Assembly (NCBI RefSeq): GCF_034653355.1
Contig: NZ_JAYEER010000003.1
Coordinates: 124,001 to 188,000 of the forward strand
Source: Nitrospirillum sp034653355
GTDB taxonomy: Bacteria > Pseudomonadota > Alphaproteobacteria > Azospirillales > Azospirillaceae
Direction of reading: 5' to 3'
Length of the DNA: 64,000 nucleotides
In this document: positions 45,784-54,958 of the stretch, piece by piece
Position numbering within the stretch: position 1 is the stretch's first letter
How the letters are laid out: each line of letters begins with the position of its first letter
Notes under the pieces: model-generated
Databases searched by the model: none
What the model was told of the DNA's origin: nothing
Seen by the model: the letters and a program-made list of their open reading frames with translations, nothing else
Position numbers and translations under genes: made by a program

Positions 45784-46628
45784 GTCCCGACAACCAGCGA
45801 CCCAAGCATTCCCCCGGCCTGACCCAGCCTGGCCTGACTGGCGTGCCGGAGACCATGCTGTGGACCCTGCACAACCGCGCGGCGGAGGCCATGCGCCCCA
45901 ACGGCCGCTTCCATGACCCGGAGGCGGTGCGCATCTACCAGGCCCTGGCCTATGATTTCGAGAGGCATTTCGGCCGGGCCGACGGCTCGCACGCCGCGCG
46001 CGCCGCCGCCATCGACGCCCTGCTGCGCGCCTGGCTGGACCAGCATCCGGAGGGCACCGTCGTCTCGCTGGGCGAAGGGCTGGAGACCCAGCGCCACCGC
46101 GTGGACAATGGGCGCCTGAGCTGGCTGACGGTGGATTTGCCGGAGGGCATCGCGTTGCGGGACCACTTCCTGCCGCCCTCCGACACCCGCACGCGCCATC
46201 TGGCGGCCGACGCCCGCGATCCGGCCTGGATGGACGCGGTGACGGGCGACGGTCCCGTGCACCTCGTGGCCCAGGGCCTGTTCATGTATCTGGCCGAAGC
46301 GGACGTGCGCCGGCTGGTGGCCACCCTGGCCCAGCGCTTCCCCGGCGGGCAACTGGTGTTCGACACCGTGCCGGCCTGGCTGTCGCGCTTGACCCTGCGC
46401 GGCCTGCACCGCACGCCGCATTACCGCATCCCGCCCATGCCCTGGGGCATCGACGCCGATGCCGTGGTCCCCACCCTGCGCGGCTGGTCGCCCCAGGTGG
46501 CGGTGGTGGAGACGCTGGACTACCGCATGCCGCGCGGCCTGCCCCGCCTGGTGGACACGCTGTTCCGGCTGACACCCGCCCTGCGCCACAAGCTGCCCGG
46601 CCTGGTGCGGGTGGAATTTGAGGGTTAG
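45780..46628 (+). CDS. Class I SAM-dependent methyltransferase, leucine-carboxyl-methyltransferase type
   Basis: 282 residues from ATG 45780, overlapping the preceding stop (ATGA). SAM-binding motif VVSLGEGLETQRHRVDN matches the SLGaGlDtr signature of the LCM/Tcmp family; further motifs are WLTVDLPEGIALR and VHLVAQGLFMYLAEADVRRL. Bacterial members methylate carboxyl or hydroxyl groups of secondary metabolites; the substrate here is unknown. It may be translationally coupled to the SRPBCC gene, a family that often binds polyketide-like ligands. Ends overlap the convergent EamA gene. Confidence 0.88.
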   Translation: MSPDNQRPKHSPGLTQPGLTGVPETMLWTLHNRAAEAMRPNGRFHDPEAVRIYQALAYDFERHFGRADGSHAARAAAIDALLRAWLDQHPEGTVVSLGEGLETQRHRVDNGRLSWLTVDLPEGIALRDHFLPPSDTRTRHLAADARDPAWMDAVTGDGPVHLVAQGLFMYLAEADVRRLVATLAQRFPGGQLVFDTVPAWLSRLTLRGLHRTPHYRIPPMPWGIDADAVVPTLRGWSPQVAVVETLDYRMPRGLPRLVDTLFRLTPALRHKLPGLVRVEFEG

Positions 46629-47542
46629 CTCGCGGTCGCCGAGGCGGCGTCCGCCTCCGGCTTGCGCCAGGTCCTAGGCCCCAGCACCAGCAGGTTGCCC
46701 GCCACCGCCAGCGCCAGGCCGATGAAGGCCGCCGCCGACCAGTGATAGCCCTCGAAAACGGTGGAGATGATCAGCGCCAGGATGGGGATCATGACGGCAA
46801 TGTAGCCGGCGCGGTCCGCCCCGATGCGGCCGATCAGGGAGAAGTACGCCAGAAAAGCGATGACCGAGCCGAAAAGGGCCAGGTAGCCCAAGGACGCGGC
46901 GTAGCTGAGGCTGGCCGGAAAGCTAAAGACGGCACCCCGGGCCAGGGCCACGCCCACCATCAGCACGGCGCCGAAGGCCATGCTCCACGCCGTGGCCGGC
47001 AGCAGGGGAACGCCCAGCTTGGCGCCGCGCTGCACGCAGATGCTGCCCAGCGAGGCACTGACGTTGCTGAGCATGACCAGGGCCAGGCCCACCGCTGCCT
47101 TGCCCGTCAGGCCGTCCACCTGAAGTTCCGGCAGGAACAGCAGGACGACGCCGGTCATGCCGATCAGCCCGCCCAGCAGCACCAGGGGACGTATGGGCTG
47201 GCGCAGGAAGAGGCGGGCGTTCAGCACGTTCATGAGACTGAGCGCCGAGCCCGCCACCGCCACCAGGCCGGACGGCAGCCGCTCGGTCGCCAGGTAGACC
47301 AGAAGGTAGTTGGTGGAGAAGGTGAAGGCGCCGACCAGCGCCACCTGCCGCCAGGCGTGCCGGGGCGGGATCACCTTCTGCCCCCGCGCCACCAGCCAGC
47401 CCATGAGCAGCACGGCCGCCAAGCCGAAGCGGTACGCCACCGACACGGCCGGATCCACGGCCCCCAGCTGGAACTCGATCACGTACCAGGTCGATCCCCA
47501 GATGAGGACGGCGGTCAGGTAAAGGCCCAGGATGGGGGACAT
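46625..47542 (-). CDS. EamA/DMT superfamily transporter
   Basis: 305 residues from ATG 47542; upstream frame has no conserved sequence. Ten helices in two EamA repeats, with LIWGSTWYVIEFQLG at TM1 and YLALFGSVIAFLAYFSLIGRIGADRAGYIAVMIPILA in the second repeat. Such proteins export amino acids, purines or drugs. Convergent with the methyltransferase gene and divergent from the flavin reductase-like gene. Confidence 0.9.
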   Translation of the reverse strand: MSPILGLYLTAVLIWGSTWYVIEFQLGAVDPAVSVAYRFGLAAVLLMGWLVARGQKVIPPRHAWRQVALVGAFTFSTNYLLVYLATERLPSGLVAVAGSALSLMNVLNARLFLRQPIRPLVLLGGLIGMTGVVLLFLPELQVDGLTGKAAVGLALVMLSNVSASLGSICVQRGAKLGVPLLPATAWSMAFGAVLMVGVALARGAVFSFPASLSYAASLGYLALFGSVIAFLAYFSLIGRIGADRAGYIAVMIPILALIISTVFEGYHWSAAAFIGLALAVAGNLLVLGPRTWRKPEADAASATAS

Positions 47543-47696
47543 GGTGGCGACCCGATGAACGGCTGCGGCGCCGGCATCGCCGACGCGGGGCGCAACGGTA
47601 GAGCGCGGGGCGCCTCCGGCCAATCCGTTTCTTGTGCCGGTGACATTTTTGAGGATACCTCTGGACCCCCTACCCGTCTTCACGAAGGCCCGGTCC

Positions 47697-48266
47697 GTGG
47701 ACGCCCCCATCCAGCCCGTCGATCTCGCCAAAGCCTACCGCCTGCTGAACCACGGCCCCACCGTGCTGGTCTCCGCCCACCATGCCGGGACGGACAACGT
47801 CATGGCCGCCGCCTGGGCCTGCCCGCTGGACTTCAGCCCGCCCAAGGTCACCGTGGTGCTGGACAAGGCGACGGCCACCCGCGTCCTGGTCGAGGGCAGC
47901 GGCGCCTTCGCCCTGCAGGTGCCGACGCGGGCGCAGGTGCGCCTGACCCAAGGCGTGGGCGGCGAAAGCCTGGCCGACACCCCCGACAAGCTGGCCCGCC
48001 ACGGGGTGGAGCTGTTCCGCATCGAGGGGCACGTCCCGCCCCTGGTCGCCGGTTGTGCCGCCTGGTTGTCCTGCCGCGTCATCCCCGAGCCGCACATCCA
48101 GCGGACCTACGATCTGTTCATCGCCGAGGTGGTGGCCGCCTGGGCCGACGCCCGTATCTTCAAGGATGGGCACTGGATGTATGAGGCGGCCGACCCCGCC
48201 TGGCGCAGCCTGCACCACGTGGCCGGCGGCCATTTCTACACCATCGGCGATCCCGTCAGCGGCTGA
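47697..48266 (+). CDS. Flavin reductase-like (FMN-binding split-barrel) protein
   Basis: 189 residues from a GTG at 47697 with GAAGG 8 bases upstream; a GTG at 47634 lacks a site. Split-barrel fold: HHAGTDNVMAAAWACPLDFSPP (FMN phosphate region), LVEGSGAFALQVPTRAQ, and RTYDLFIAEVVAAWADARIFKDGHW near the C-terminus. Family members bind FMN and reduce flavin or serve as FMN-dependent oxidoreductases. Single gene, divergent from the EamA transporter. Confidence 0.87.
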   Translation: MDAPIQPVDLAKAYRLLNHGPTVLVSAHHAGTDNVMAAAWACPLDFSPPKVTVVLDKATATRVLVEGSGAFALQVPTRAQVRLTQGVGGESLADTPDKLARHGVELFRIEGHVPPLVAGCAAWLSCRVIPEPHIQRTYDLFIAEVVAAWADARIFKDGHWMYEAADPAWRSLHHVAGGHFYTIGDPVSG

Positions 48267-48453
48267 GCCCTGCGCCGGCGGGATGGCTTAACCATTACCC
48301 TTTGCGAAAAATTCAAAGGCGATCCCCCAGTCGTTAGCGACCTGTTCATCTTCACGGGCGTAAAAATAACGTCATGAGCCGCAACGCGCTGCTTCCCGCC
48401 ACAATCCTTCCACAATAAAGGACGATGGTTTGGGAAGTTTAGGAGTAGGGATC

Positions 48454-48660
48454 ATGACCGCCGTGTTCAATAAAGATCGCCTGGTCACTTTAAGCTTGTG
48501 GGTGGTGCTGCTGAGCATCGCCTGGTCACTACCGGTGATCAGTTACATGCGTTCGGAACACGAACGCGCCCTGGTCAAGGCCGGCCACTACTACAAGCCC
48601 GCTTTTCCGGCCGAGTTCTACGTGAATCAGCAATCTTCCGGCACGGCGACCCCGCGCTAA
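48454..48660 (+). CDS. Small single-span membrane protein
   Basis: 68 residues, RBS TTAGGAG 8 bases before the ATG. One hydrophobic segment (VTLSLWVVLLSIAWSLPVI, residues ~10-28) and a polar C-terminal tail. AT-richer upstream (48290-48450) looks like a promoter region. No known family recognised. Confidence 0.6.
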   Translation: MTAVFNKDRLVTLSLWVVLLSIAWSLPVISYMRSEHERALVKAGHYYKPAFPAEFYVNQQSSGTATPR

Positions 48661-48712
48661 GTATTCCTTGGCCTTCCGCTTCCTCTTCCACTTTTCCACC
48701 AGGTCGCGCGTA

Positions 48713-50765
48713 CTACCAATCAACACGTGCTCCGCCGGAAATGATCCGCCCCGGGGCGATCGCCACCAGGCCATCGATGCGGCGCCCTGATTCCACCGTG
48801 CGGTCGAACAGGTTCTCCGCAGTGGCGAAAACCGCCAGATAATCCGATATCCGCCAGGTGCCCGACAGGTCCACCGTGACCGTCGGCGCCAACGACCGGG
48901 TGTTCAACCCATCCTCATACTGCTGGCCGCTGGCCTTCAGCCGCAGCGCCGTGGTGAACGCGGCGGACGGGGTCCACGTCAGATCCGCCGTGCCGGTGTG
49001 CAGCGGGCTCTGCGCCAGCCGCTTGCCCACCAGGGCCACGAAGCCGTCGGCGCGCAACACGGTCGACCGGCTCCACAGATAGCCCAGGCCCGCGTCCAGC
49101 GTGGGGTCCAGCGCCCAGGTCGCCCGCATCTCCACCCCGTCGGCCCGCACCCGGTCCAGGTTGCGGCGCTGGGCGAAGGTGCCGCCGGCCGGCACCACCA
49201 CGCCGAAGCCCGGCACCGTCCCCGGCTTGGTGGTGATCAGCACATTGTCCACGGCGTCGGTGACGCCGTCGTGATACGCGGTCAGGCTGACGGTGGGGCC
49301 TTTTTCGGGCGCCCAGGTCATCCCGGCCTCCGCCCCCACCATGCGCTCCGGCTTCAGCCGGGCGTTGGCCTCGATGATGTCGTTGCCCACGCGATAGGGG
49401 CGATACAGCTCATTGATGGTGGGCAGGCGGAAGCCGGTGTAGGCGGCCGCACGCAGGGTCCAATCCGACAGGGGCCGCCAATCAACGCCCAACCGCGCCG
49501 TGGGCAAGGCGCCGCCCCGGTCGTCGTAGTGGTCGTCGCGCGTCAGGGCGCCCGTCTGAACGGAGCGCTCCACCCGGTGGCCATCCCCCGTGCTCCAGCC
49601 ATCCAGGCGCACGCCGCCATGCAGGTCGACGGTCTGCGCCAGCGGCCAGGTCTGCTCGGCATAGACGCCGCCCACGATCTGATCGCCGCCGGCGTCGCGG
49701 TCGCGCTGGAACACCCCGGCCACGGGCTGGAAACGCTCATGCGTCGCCCCTTCCGCCCAGCGCAGGTCGGCGCCCAGCACCGTGCGGCGTCCGCCGCCCT
49801 CCTCCACCGTGGTGGACAGCGACCCGCCGGCGGCGGTGGCCGGCACGCGGTACTGGTCCAGGGCCGGCGTCTCAGCCGTGCGCGTGGCGTTGACGGAGGA
49901 GAACCTGTTCTTGAAGACATAGCGGCGCAGGTACAGCGTGCCGTGCCAGGGAAGGCCCAGGGGACCGTCGGCCTCGCTCAGGCGCAGGCTGCCCTCCAGC
50001 GCGTCGGTGCCGTTCTCCTGCAGGGGCGTGCCGTTGCCGCGGTGCTCATGGAAGGCGGAGAGGGTGCCGGCCAGGGCCAGCGACGGCGTCCCCGCGCGCC
50101 TTCACATCCACCCAGGCGTCGTCCCAGCCGGCTTGGGTGTCGATGGGGCCGCGCTGGTCGGACCGCACCAGATAGCTGCCGTCGCCGCGGCTGGCATGCG
50201 CCAGGATGGAAACGCCACCGGCGGAGGCGCCGGCCGTGCCCTCCGCCAGGCCATTGCTGCCGGCCCGGACCTCCCCGCCCTCCAGCGGCTTGGTGGTGAT
50301 GCGGATGACGCCGTCCAGGGCCTGGTTGCCCCAGGGGCCGGCGCCGCTGCCCTCCGTCACCGCCACACTGGCGACGGCGGCGGTGGGCAGGCGGCTCCAG
50401 TACACCCAGCCGCCGAAGGGGTCGTTGATCGGGATGTCGTCCACCAGCACCAGGGTGCGCCCGGCACCGTTGGGTCCCAGGGCGCGCAGCGAAATGCCCT
50501 GCGATGTGGGGTGGGCGCTGGTACTGCCCGTCCGGCGAAACAGGGAGAAGCCGGGCACGCTACGCAGCGCCTCATCCAGCCGCCGCTCGGGTGCCGCGTC
50601 CAGCCAGGTGCCGTCCAACTGCAAGGTGCCGTAGATGCGCTCGGTGGCGGCGTCGGGCGGCACGCGGCCGGTGACGATGATGGTGGGCAGCTGGTCCACA
50701 TCCCCCGCCCCCCAAGCAGCCGCCGGCAACAATGCCGCCGCCAGCGCGATCCCCGCCCGCCTCAT
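48713..50765 (-). pseudogene. TonB-dependent receptor (BtuB-like) split by a frameshift
   Basis: The plug part (start 50765; signal MRRAGIALAAALLPAAAWGA, TonB-box-like PTIIVTGRV, plug motifs GISLRALGPNGAGRTLVLVDDIPIND and EGSGAGPWGNQALDGVIRITTK) runs to a stop at 50046; the barrel (GTLSAFHEHRGNG to IISGGARVDW at 48713) is in another frame. The shift maps to CCCC at 50090-50093 (GGGG on the coding strand): removing one base yields ~683 residues, typical for a TonB receptor, with the barrel complete. Receptors of this size take up cobalamin, haem or siderophores; no TonB/ExbBD or ABC genes adjoin. Real inactivation and sequence error are both possible. Confidence 0.85.
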
Positions 50766-50878
50766 GACGATTTACTCCCCGCATTGCCCCCATGTCCGGG
50801 GCTCGACGGCTTAAATGCCGCCCGGGGCCCTGTCAAATCCCGATGGGGGGCGCGGGCCCCTTGACTTCCCCCCACCGG

Positions 50879-51823
50879 ATGGCGTCCAAAAACGCCATGG
50901 CACCCTACCATGTTCCAGACCCTGCTTCGGCCGATACTTTAGAACCATTCCAAGATGATTCGGCCGAACAACCGTTAACCTCCAGCCTGACGGCGGCGGC
51001 CGTGCACGTGCTGACGACGGCGGCACCGATGGAAAAGGTGCGGCTGACGCGGGCCTATGCCGCCGCCTGGGCGCAAGGCCTGCTGCCCGATCGGCCCGGC
51101 CCACCGCCGCCGGACCGCCCGGCGCGACCCGAGCGGCCGGAACTGAAGCTGCCGCGCGACATGCCCAAGCGGCGCAAGGCCGGCAGCGTGGCGGGCCGCG
51201 TGGCCCTGCTGCACGCCCTGGCCCATATCGAGTTGAACGCCATCGACCTCGCCTGGGACATCGTGGCCCGCTTCACCACTCTCCCCGACGGCACGCCGGC
51301 GCCGCGCGCCTTCAAGGACGACTGGGTGAAGGTGGCGGATGAGGAGGCCAAGCACCACGGCCTGCTGGCCCAGCGCTTGGCCGCGCTGGATGCTTCCTAT
51401 GGCGACCTGCCGGCCCATGACGGGCTGTGGCAGGCCAGCGAGGTCACGGCCCATGACCTGGCCGCCCGCCTGGCCCTGGTGCCCATGGTGCTGGAGGCGC
51501 GTGGCCTGGACGTGACGCCCATGATGATCGCCAACCTCAAGAAGGTGGGGGATGAGGACAGCGCCGCCGTGCTGCGGATCATCCATGATGAGGAGATCGG
51601 CCACGTCGCCGCCGGCCGCCACTGGTTCGGCGTCATCGCCGCCGCCGCAGGGGAGGAGCCGGCGGAGCACTGGCGCGCCCTGGTACGGCGGTACTTCAAG
51701 GGCGACATCAAGCGCCCCTTCAACGACGTCAGCCGCCGCAAGGCCAACTTCCCGCCCGACTGGTATGAGCCGCTGGCACCGGTGGAAACCATCCTGGCCG
51801 GGGTGGCGGGACTGGACGAATAA
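50879..51823 (+). CDS. DUF455 ferritin-like protein
   Basis: About 314 residues; start uncertain (50879 or 50897, neither with a clear RBS). DUF455 motifs with carboxylate/His ligands: HIELNAIDLAWD, ADEEAKHHGLLAQRL, EARGLDVTPMM, HDEEIGHVAAG, which would build a di-metal centre in a four-helix bundle. C-terminal FKGDIKRPFNDVSRRKANFPPDWY is also typical. Function unproven; found widely in Proteobacteria. Divergent from the TonB receptor. Confidence 0.9.
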   Translation: MASKNAMAPYHVPDPASADTLEPFQDDSAEQPLTSSLTAAAVHVLTTAAPMEKVRLTRAYAAAWAQGLLPDRPGPPPPDRPARPERPELKLPRDMPKRRKAGSVAGRVALLHALAHIELNAIDLAWDIVARFTTLPDGTPAPRAFKDDWVKVADEEAKHHGLLAQRLAALDASYGDLPAHDGLWQASEVTAHDLAARLALVPMVLEARGLDVTPMMIANLKKVGDEDSAAVLRIIHDEEIGHVAAGRHWFGVIAAAAGEEPAEHWRALVRRYFKGDIKRPFNDVSRRKANFPPDWYEPLAPVETILAGVAGLDE

Positions 51824-51999
51824 ACCCGTCAGCCCCGTTACCGTTCAGTAACAAACTGTCCTTGGGCGGCGCCCATCGCCCTTGCTACCATCCGCGCCAT
51901 CCGGCTGGGCCCATGCCCGGTTCCCGCCATTTTCGCTGCCCCGCCAGCCCCACCACGGTATCCAGAACGCCCATGACCGCTTCCTCCTCCGGTGAGACC

Positions 52000-53832
52000 A
52001 TGACCCGCCGTACCCTGCTGCGCCGCGGCCTGATGGCCGGTACCGCCCTGGTGGCCCTGACGGCCGTCCCCGGGCTGATCGCCCAGCCCGCCATGGCGGC
52101 CGAGCCATCGGAGACGGAGAAGGCGCTGAACGCCTTCTTCGAGGATTGCTGGAACGAGGATCTGGCCCGCGACCCGCAACAGCGCACCGTGCTGGGCCTG
52201 CCCGGCCCGCACGATAAATGGACCATCCCGGACGACGCCCACCTGCTGGAGAACTTCCACCTGGCCGAACAGCGGCTGAAGACCCTGAAGGGCTTCAAGG
52301 GGGCGGAGCTGTCGCCCGGCGCCCAGGTCAGCGCCCGGCTGTTCGAGAATGAGCTGCAGCAGACCATCACCCAGTATCCCTGGCGTAACCACAGCTATGT
52401 CATCAGCCAACTGACCGGCCCGCACACCGACATCGCCAGCTTCCTGATCACCTACCACGCCGTCGGCAGCGCGCAGGACGCGGAAGACTACGTAGCCCGC
52501 CTGGTGGGCATCGCCCCGCTGATGGACGCCTACATCGCCCGCATCGGCAAGCAGGCCGACATGGGTGTCCTGCCGCCGGCCTTCGCCTTCAAATCCATCC
52601 TGGAGGCGGCGCGCAACGTCATCACCGGCAAGCCGTTCACGAGCGGCGCCACGGAAAGCAGCCCGCTGCTGGCCGACTTCACGGAGAAGGTGACGGCCCT
52701 GAAGCTGGCCGAGGCGGATCAGGCCCGTCTGCTGGCCGCCGCGGAGAAGGCCCTTACCGGCCAGGTCCAGGCCTCGTTCCAGAAGCTGATCGCCACCGTG
52801 TCGGCGCTGGAGACCAAGGCCACCACCAGCAACGGCGTCTGGGCCCTGCCGGATGGCGAACGCTTCTACCGCTCGCAAGTGCAGCTGATGACCACCCTGC
52901 CCCTGGACCCGGCGGCCGTGCACGCCCAGGGCCTGAAGGAGGTGGCGGCGCTGCAGGACGAGATGCGCGCCATCATGGCCAAGGTGGGCTTCAAGGGCGA
53001 ACTGCGCGCCTTCTTCGATTACCTGCGCACCGACAAGCGCTTCTTCGATCCGGCCACGCCGGAGGGTCGCGCCACCCTGCTGAAGCGCGCCACCGACATC
53101 ATCGATAAAATGCGGTCGGACCTGGACCGGTTCTTCCTGACCAAGCCCAAGGCCCCCATCGTGGTCAAGGCGGTGGAGCCCTTCCGCGAGAAGGCCACGG
53201 CCAGCGCCTTCTATGAGCCGGCGTCGCCGGACGGGTCGCGGCCCGGCGTGTTCTACACCAACCTGTACGACATGTCGGTCAACCCCATCCCCATGCTGGA
53301 AAGCCTGGCCTATCACGAGGGCATTCCCGGCCATCACATGCAGATCGCCATCGCGCAGGAGATGGCCAACCTGCCCACCTTCCGCCGCTTCATCTGGAAC
53401 AGCGCCTATGGCGAGGGCTGGGCCCTGTATGCCGAGCGCTTCCCCAAGGAGTACGGCTATTACCAGGATCCCTACTCGGACGCCGGCCGCATCGCCTCGG
53501 AACTGTTCCGCGCCGCCCGCCTGGTGCTGGACACCGGCATCCACCTGAAGCGGTGGACGCGGGAACAGGCCATCGCCTACATGAACGACAACACGGCCAA
53601 CCCCGAGCACGACAACATCACCGAGATCGAGCGCTACTTCGTCTGGCCGGGCCAGGCGCTGGCCTACAAGATCGGCATGAACAAGATCCTGGAGCTGCGC
53701 GAGGCCGCCAAGGCCAAGCTGGGCACCAGGTTCGACATCCGCGCCTTCCACGACACGGTGCTGACCTCGGGCTCGGTCAACCTGCCGGTGCTGGAGGCGC
53801 TGGTGCAGGATTGGGTCAAGCGCACCGCCTGA
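52000..53832 (+). CDS. DUF885 protein with a Tat signal
   Basis: 610 residues from the ATG at 52000 (GGTGAG upstream; 51973 is an alternative). The twin-arginine signal MTRRTLLRRGLMAGTALVAL points to Tat export, unlike its Sec-exported paralogue at 42782-44536. Motif YHEGIPGHHMQIAIAQE supplies the HExxxxHH-like metal site and EGWALYAERFPKEYGYY the downstream Glu. Overall plan is the same as the paralogue. Suspected zinc-dependent peptidase; Tat export suggests folding or cofactor loading in the cytosol. Confidence 0.9.
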   Translation: MTRRTLLRRGLMAGTALVALTAVPGLIAQPAMAAEPSETEKALNAFFEDCWNEDLARDPQQRTVLGLPGPHDKWTIPDDAHLLENFHLAEQRLKTLKGFKGAELSPGAQVSARLFENELQQTITQYPWRNHSYVISQLTGPHTDIASFLITYHAVGSAQDAEDYVARLVGIAPLMDAYIARIGKQADMGVLPPAFAFKSILEAARNVITGKPFTSGATESSPLLADFTEKVTALKLAEADQARLLAAAEKALTGQVQASFQKLIATVSALETKATTSNGVWALPDGERFYRSQVQLMTTLPLDPAAVHAQGLKEVAALQDEMRAIMAKVGFKGELRAFFDYLRTDKRFFDPATPEGRATLLKRATDIIDKMRSDLDRFFLTKPKAPIVVKAVEPFREKATASAFYEPASPDGSRPGVFYTNLYDMSVNPIPMLESLAYHEGIPGHHMQIAIAQEMANLPTFRRFIWNSAYGEGWALYAERFPKEYGYYQDPYSDAGRIASELFRAARLVLDTGIHLKRWTREQAIAYMNDNTANPEHDNITEIERYFVWPGQALAYKIGMNKILELREAAKAKLGTRFDIRAFHDTVLTSGSVNLPVLEALVQDWVKRTA

Positions 53833-54096
53833 GATCGATTTCAGCCACCCGGATTTGGGACGGCCATGCCAAACAGCCCGCCGTCCCGACCATATCCGGT
53901 ATGCGTTATATTATCACACGAACTGATGGCACCGGGCGCCGGGTCGGGGCACGGTGCCGCGTAATAGGGGAAAGGGCAGCCCAACCAAACGTGGCGCCCG
54001 ATCCGACGAGAGCTTTGGCAGTTCACGGCATGCGTGGGGGCGGCATCCCGATCCGGGGCCGCCCCTTCGTGTTTTGGAACCCGGAAGGGACCGCCC

Positions 54097-54639
54097 ATGT
54101 CCGACATCCCCATACTGCTGACGCCCCGTCTGCTGCTGCGCCCCTGGTTGCCGACCGACCGCGACGCCTTCGCCGCCCTGGCCGACGATCCCCGGGTGAT
54201 GGAATTCCTCACCCCTCTGGACCGCACCGGCAGCGACGCCTTGGTCGACCGTGCGCAAGCCCACTTCGTCCAACATGGCTTCGGCTATTGGGCGGTGGAG
54301 GTGCCGGGCGTGACGCCCTTCATCGGCTTCGTCGGCCTGGGTACCGTGGGCTTCACCGCCGCCTTCACCCCGGCGGTGGAGATTTCGTGGCGGCTGGCCC
54401 GCGCGTGGTGGGGCCAGGGCTACGCCACCGAGGCGGCTCAGGCGGCGATGGACGCCGCCTTCACCCGCTTCGGCCTGGATCAGGTGGTGGCCCTGACCGT
54501 GCCGGCCAACCGCCGGTCGCGCGCCGTCATGGAACGGCTGGGCATGACCCATGACCCGGCGGAGGATTTCGATCATCCCCGCTTGGCTGATGGCCACCCC
54601 CTGCGCCGCCACGTGCTGTACCGCAAGCGCCGCGCTTAA
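54097..54639 (+). CDS. GNAT acetyltransferase, RimJ/RimL type
   Basis: 180 residues from ATG 54097 with GGAAGGGA 7 bases upstream. RimJ/L features: LLTPRLLLRPWLPTDRDAF, ADDPRVMEFL, GEGYATEA-type acetyl-CoA loop (WWGQGYATEAAQAAMDAAF) and VPANRRSRAVMERLGM. Likely N-acetyltransferase on an amine or protein N-terminus; unrelated in sequence to the tandem GNAT pair at 21047-22555. Confidence 0.9.
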   Translation: MSDIPILLTPRLLLRPWLPTDRDAFAALADDPRVMEFLTPLDRTGSDALVDRAQAHFVQHGFGYWAVEVPGVTPFIGFVGLGTVGFTAAFTPAVEISWRLARAWWGQGYATEAAQAAMDAAFTRFGLDQVVALTVPANRRSRAVMERLGMTHDPAEDFDHPRLADGHPLRRHVLYRKRRA

Positions 54640-54958
54640 ACCGCCGGGAGGGGAAGCCGGCACCGCCTCGGCTTGGCATGGAATCATGTCAAGGTGTTGA
54701 CGCGTATACACGCATAAGATGCTTAAGTGAGAAAACAGGGATTGACGGTTGCATACACATATAGGAATATAACTTTTGTGTGAGATGCCGCGAACAACAG
54801 CGGGGCCCGCGGCCATCTCCGCGCCTGGTTCCAAGCATCACCGGCGCCGTTGAACGGCTTTCCCGTCGCGTGCGCCCCCATACCCAATCCGACCTGTATC
54901 CGGAATTGCCCAGGGCGATTCCGCGTGATCGCTTGTCATCAAGAATAGGGGAAGCGCT
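54640..54958. promoter_or_regulatory. Promoter region of the lipoprotein/patatin cassette with repeated motif
   Basis: About 320 bases without a gene, AT-richer than the surroundings. TTGACG followed by ATACAC occurs twice (54697-54711 and 54742-54758), each followed by A/T-rich -10-like sequence; the second copy is followed by TATAGGAATATAA. These may be two promoters or two activator sites. No other gene or terminator is evident. Confidence 0.45.

Noticed and set aside
50766..50878. Cobalamin riboswitch upstream of the BtuB-like receptor
   Set aside because: The gap is only ~110 bases and lacks a recognisable B12-box.
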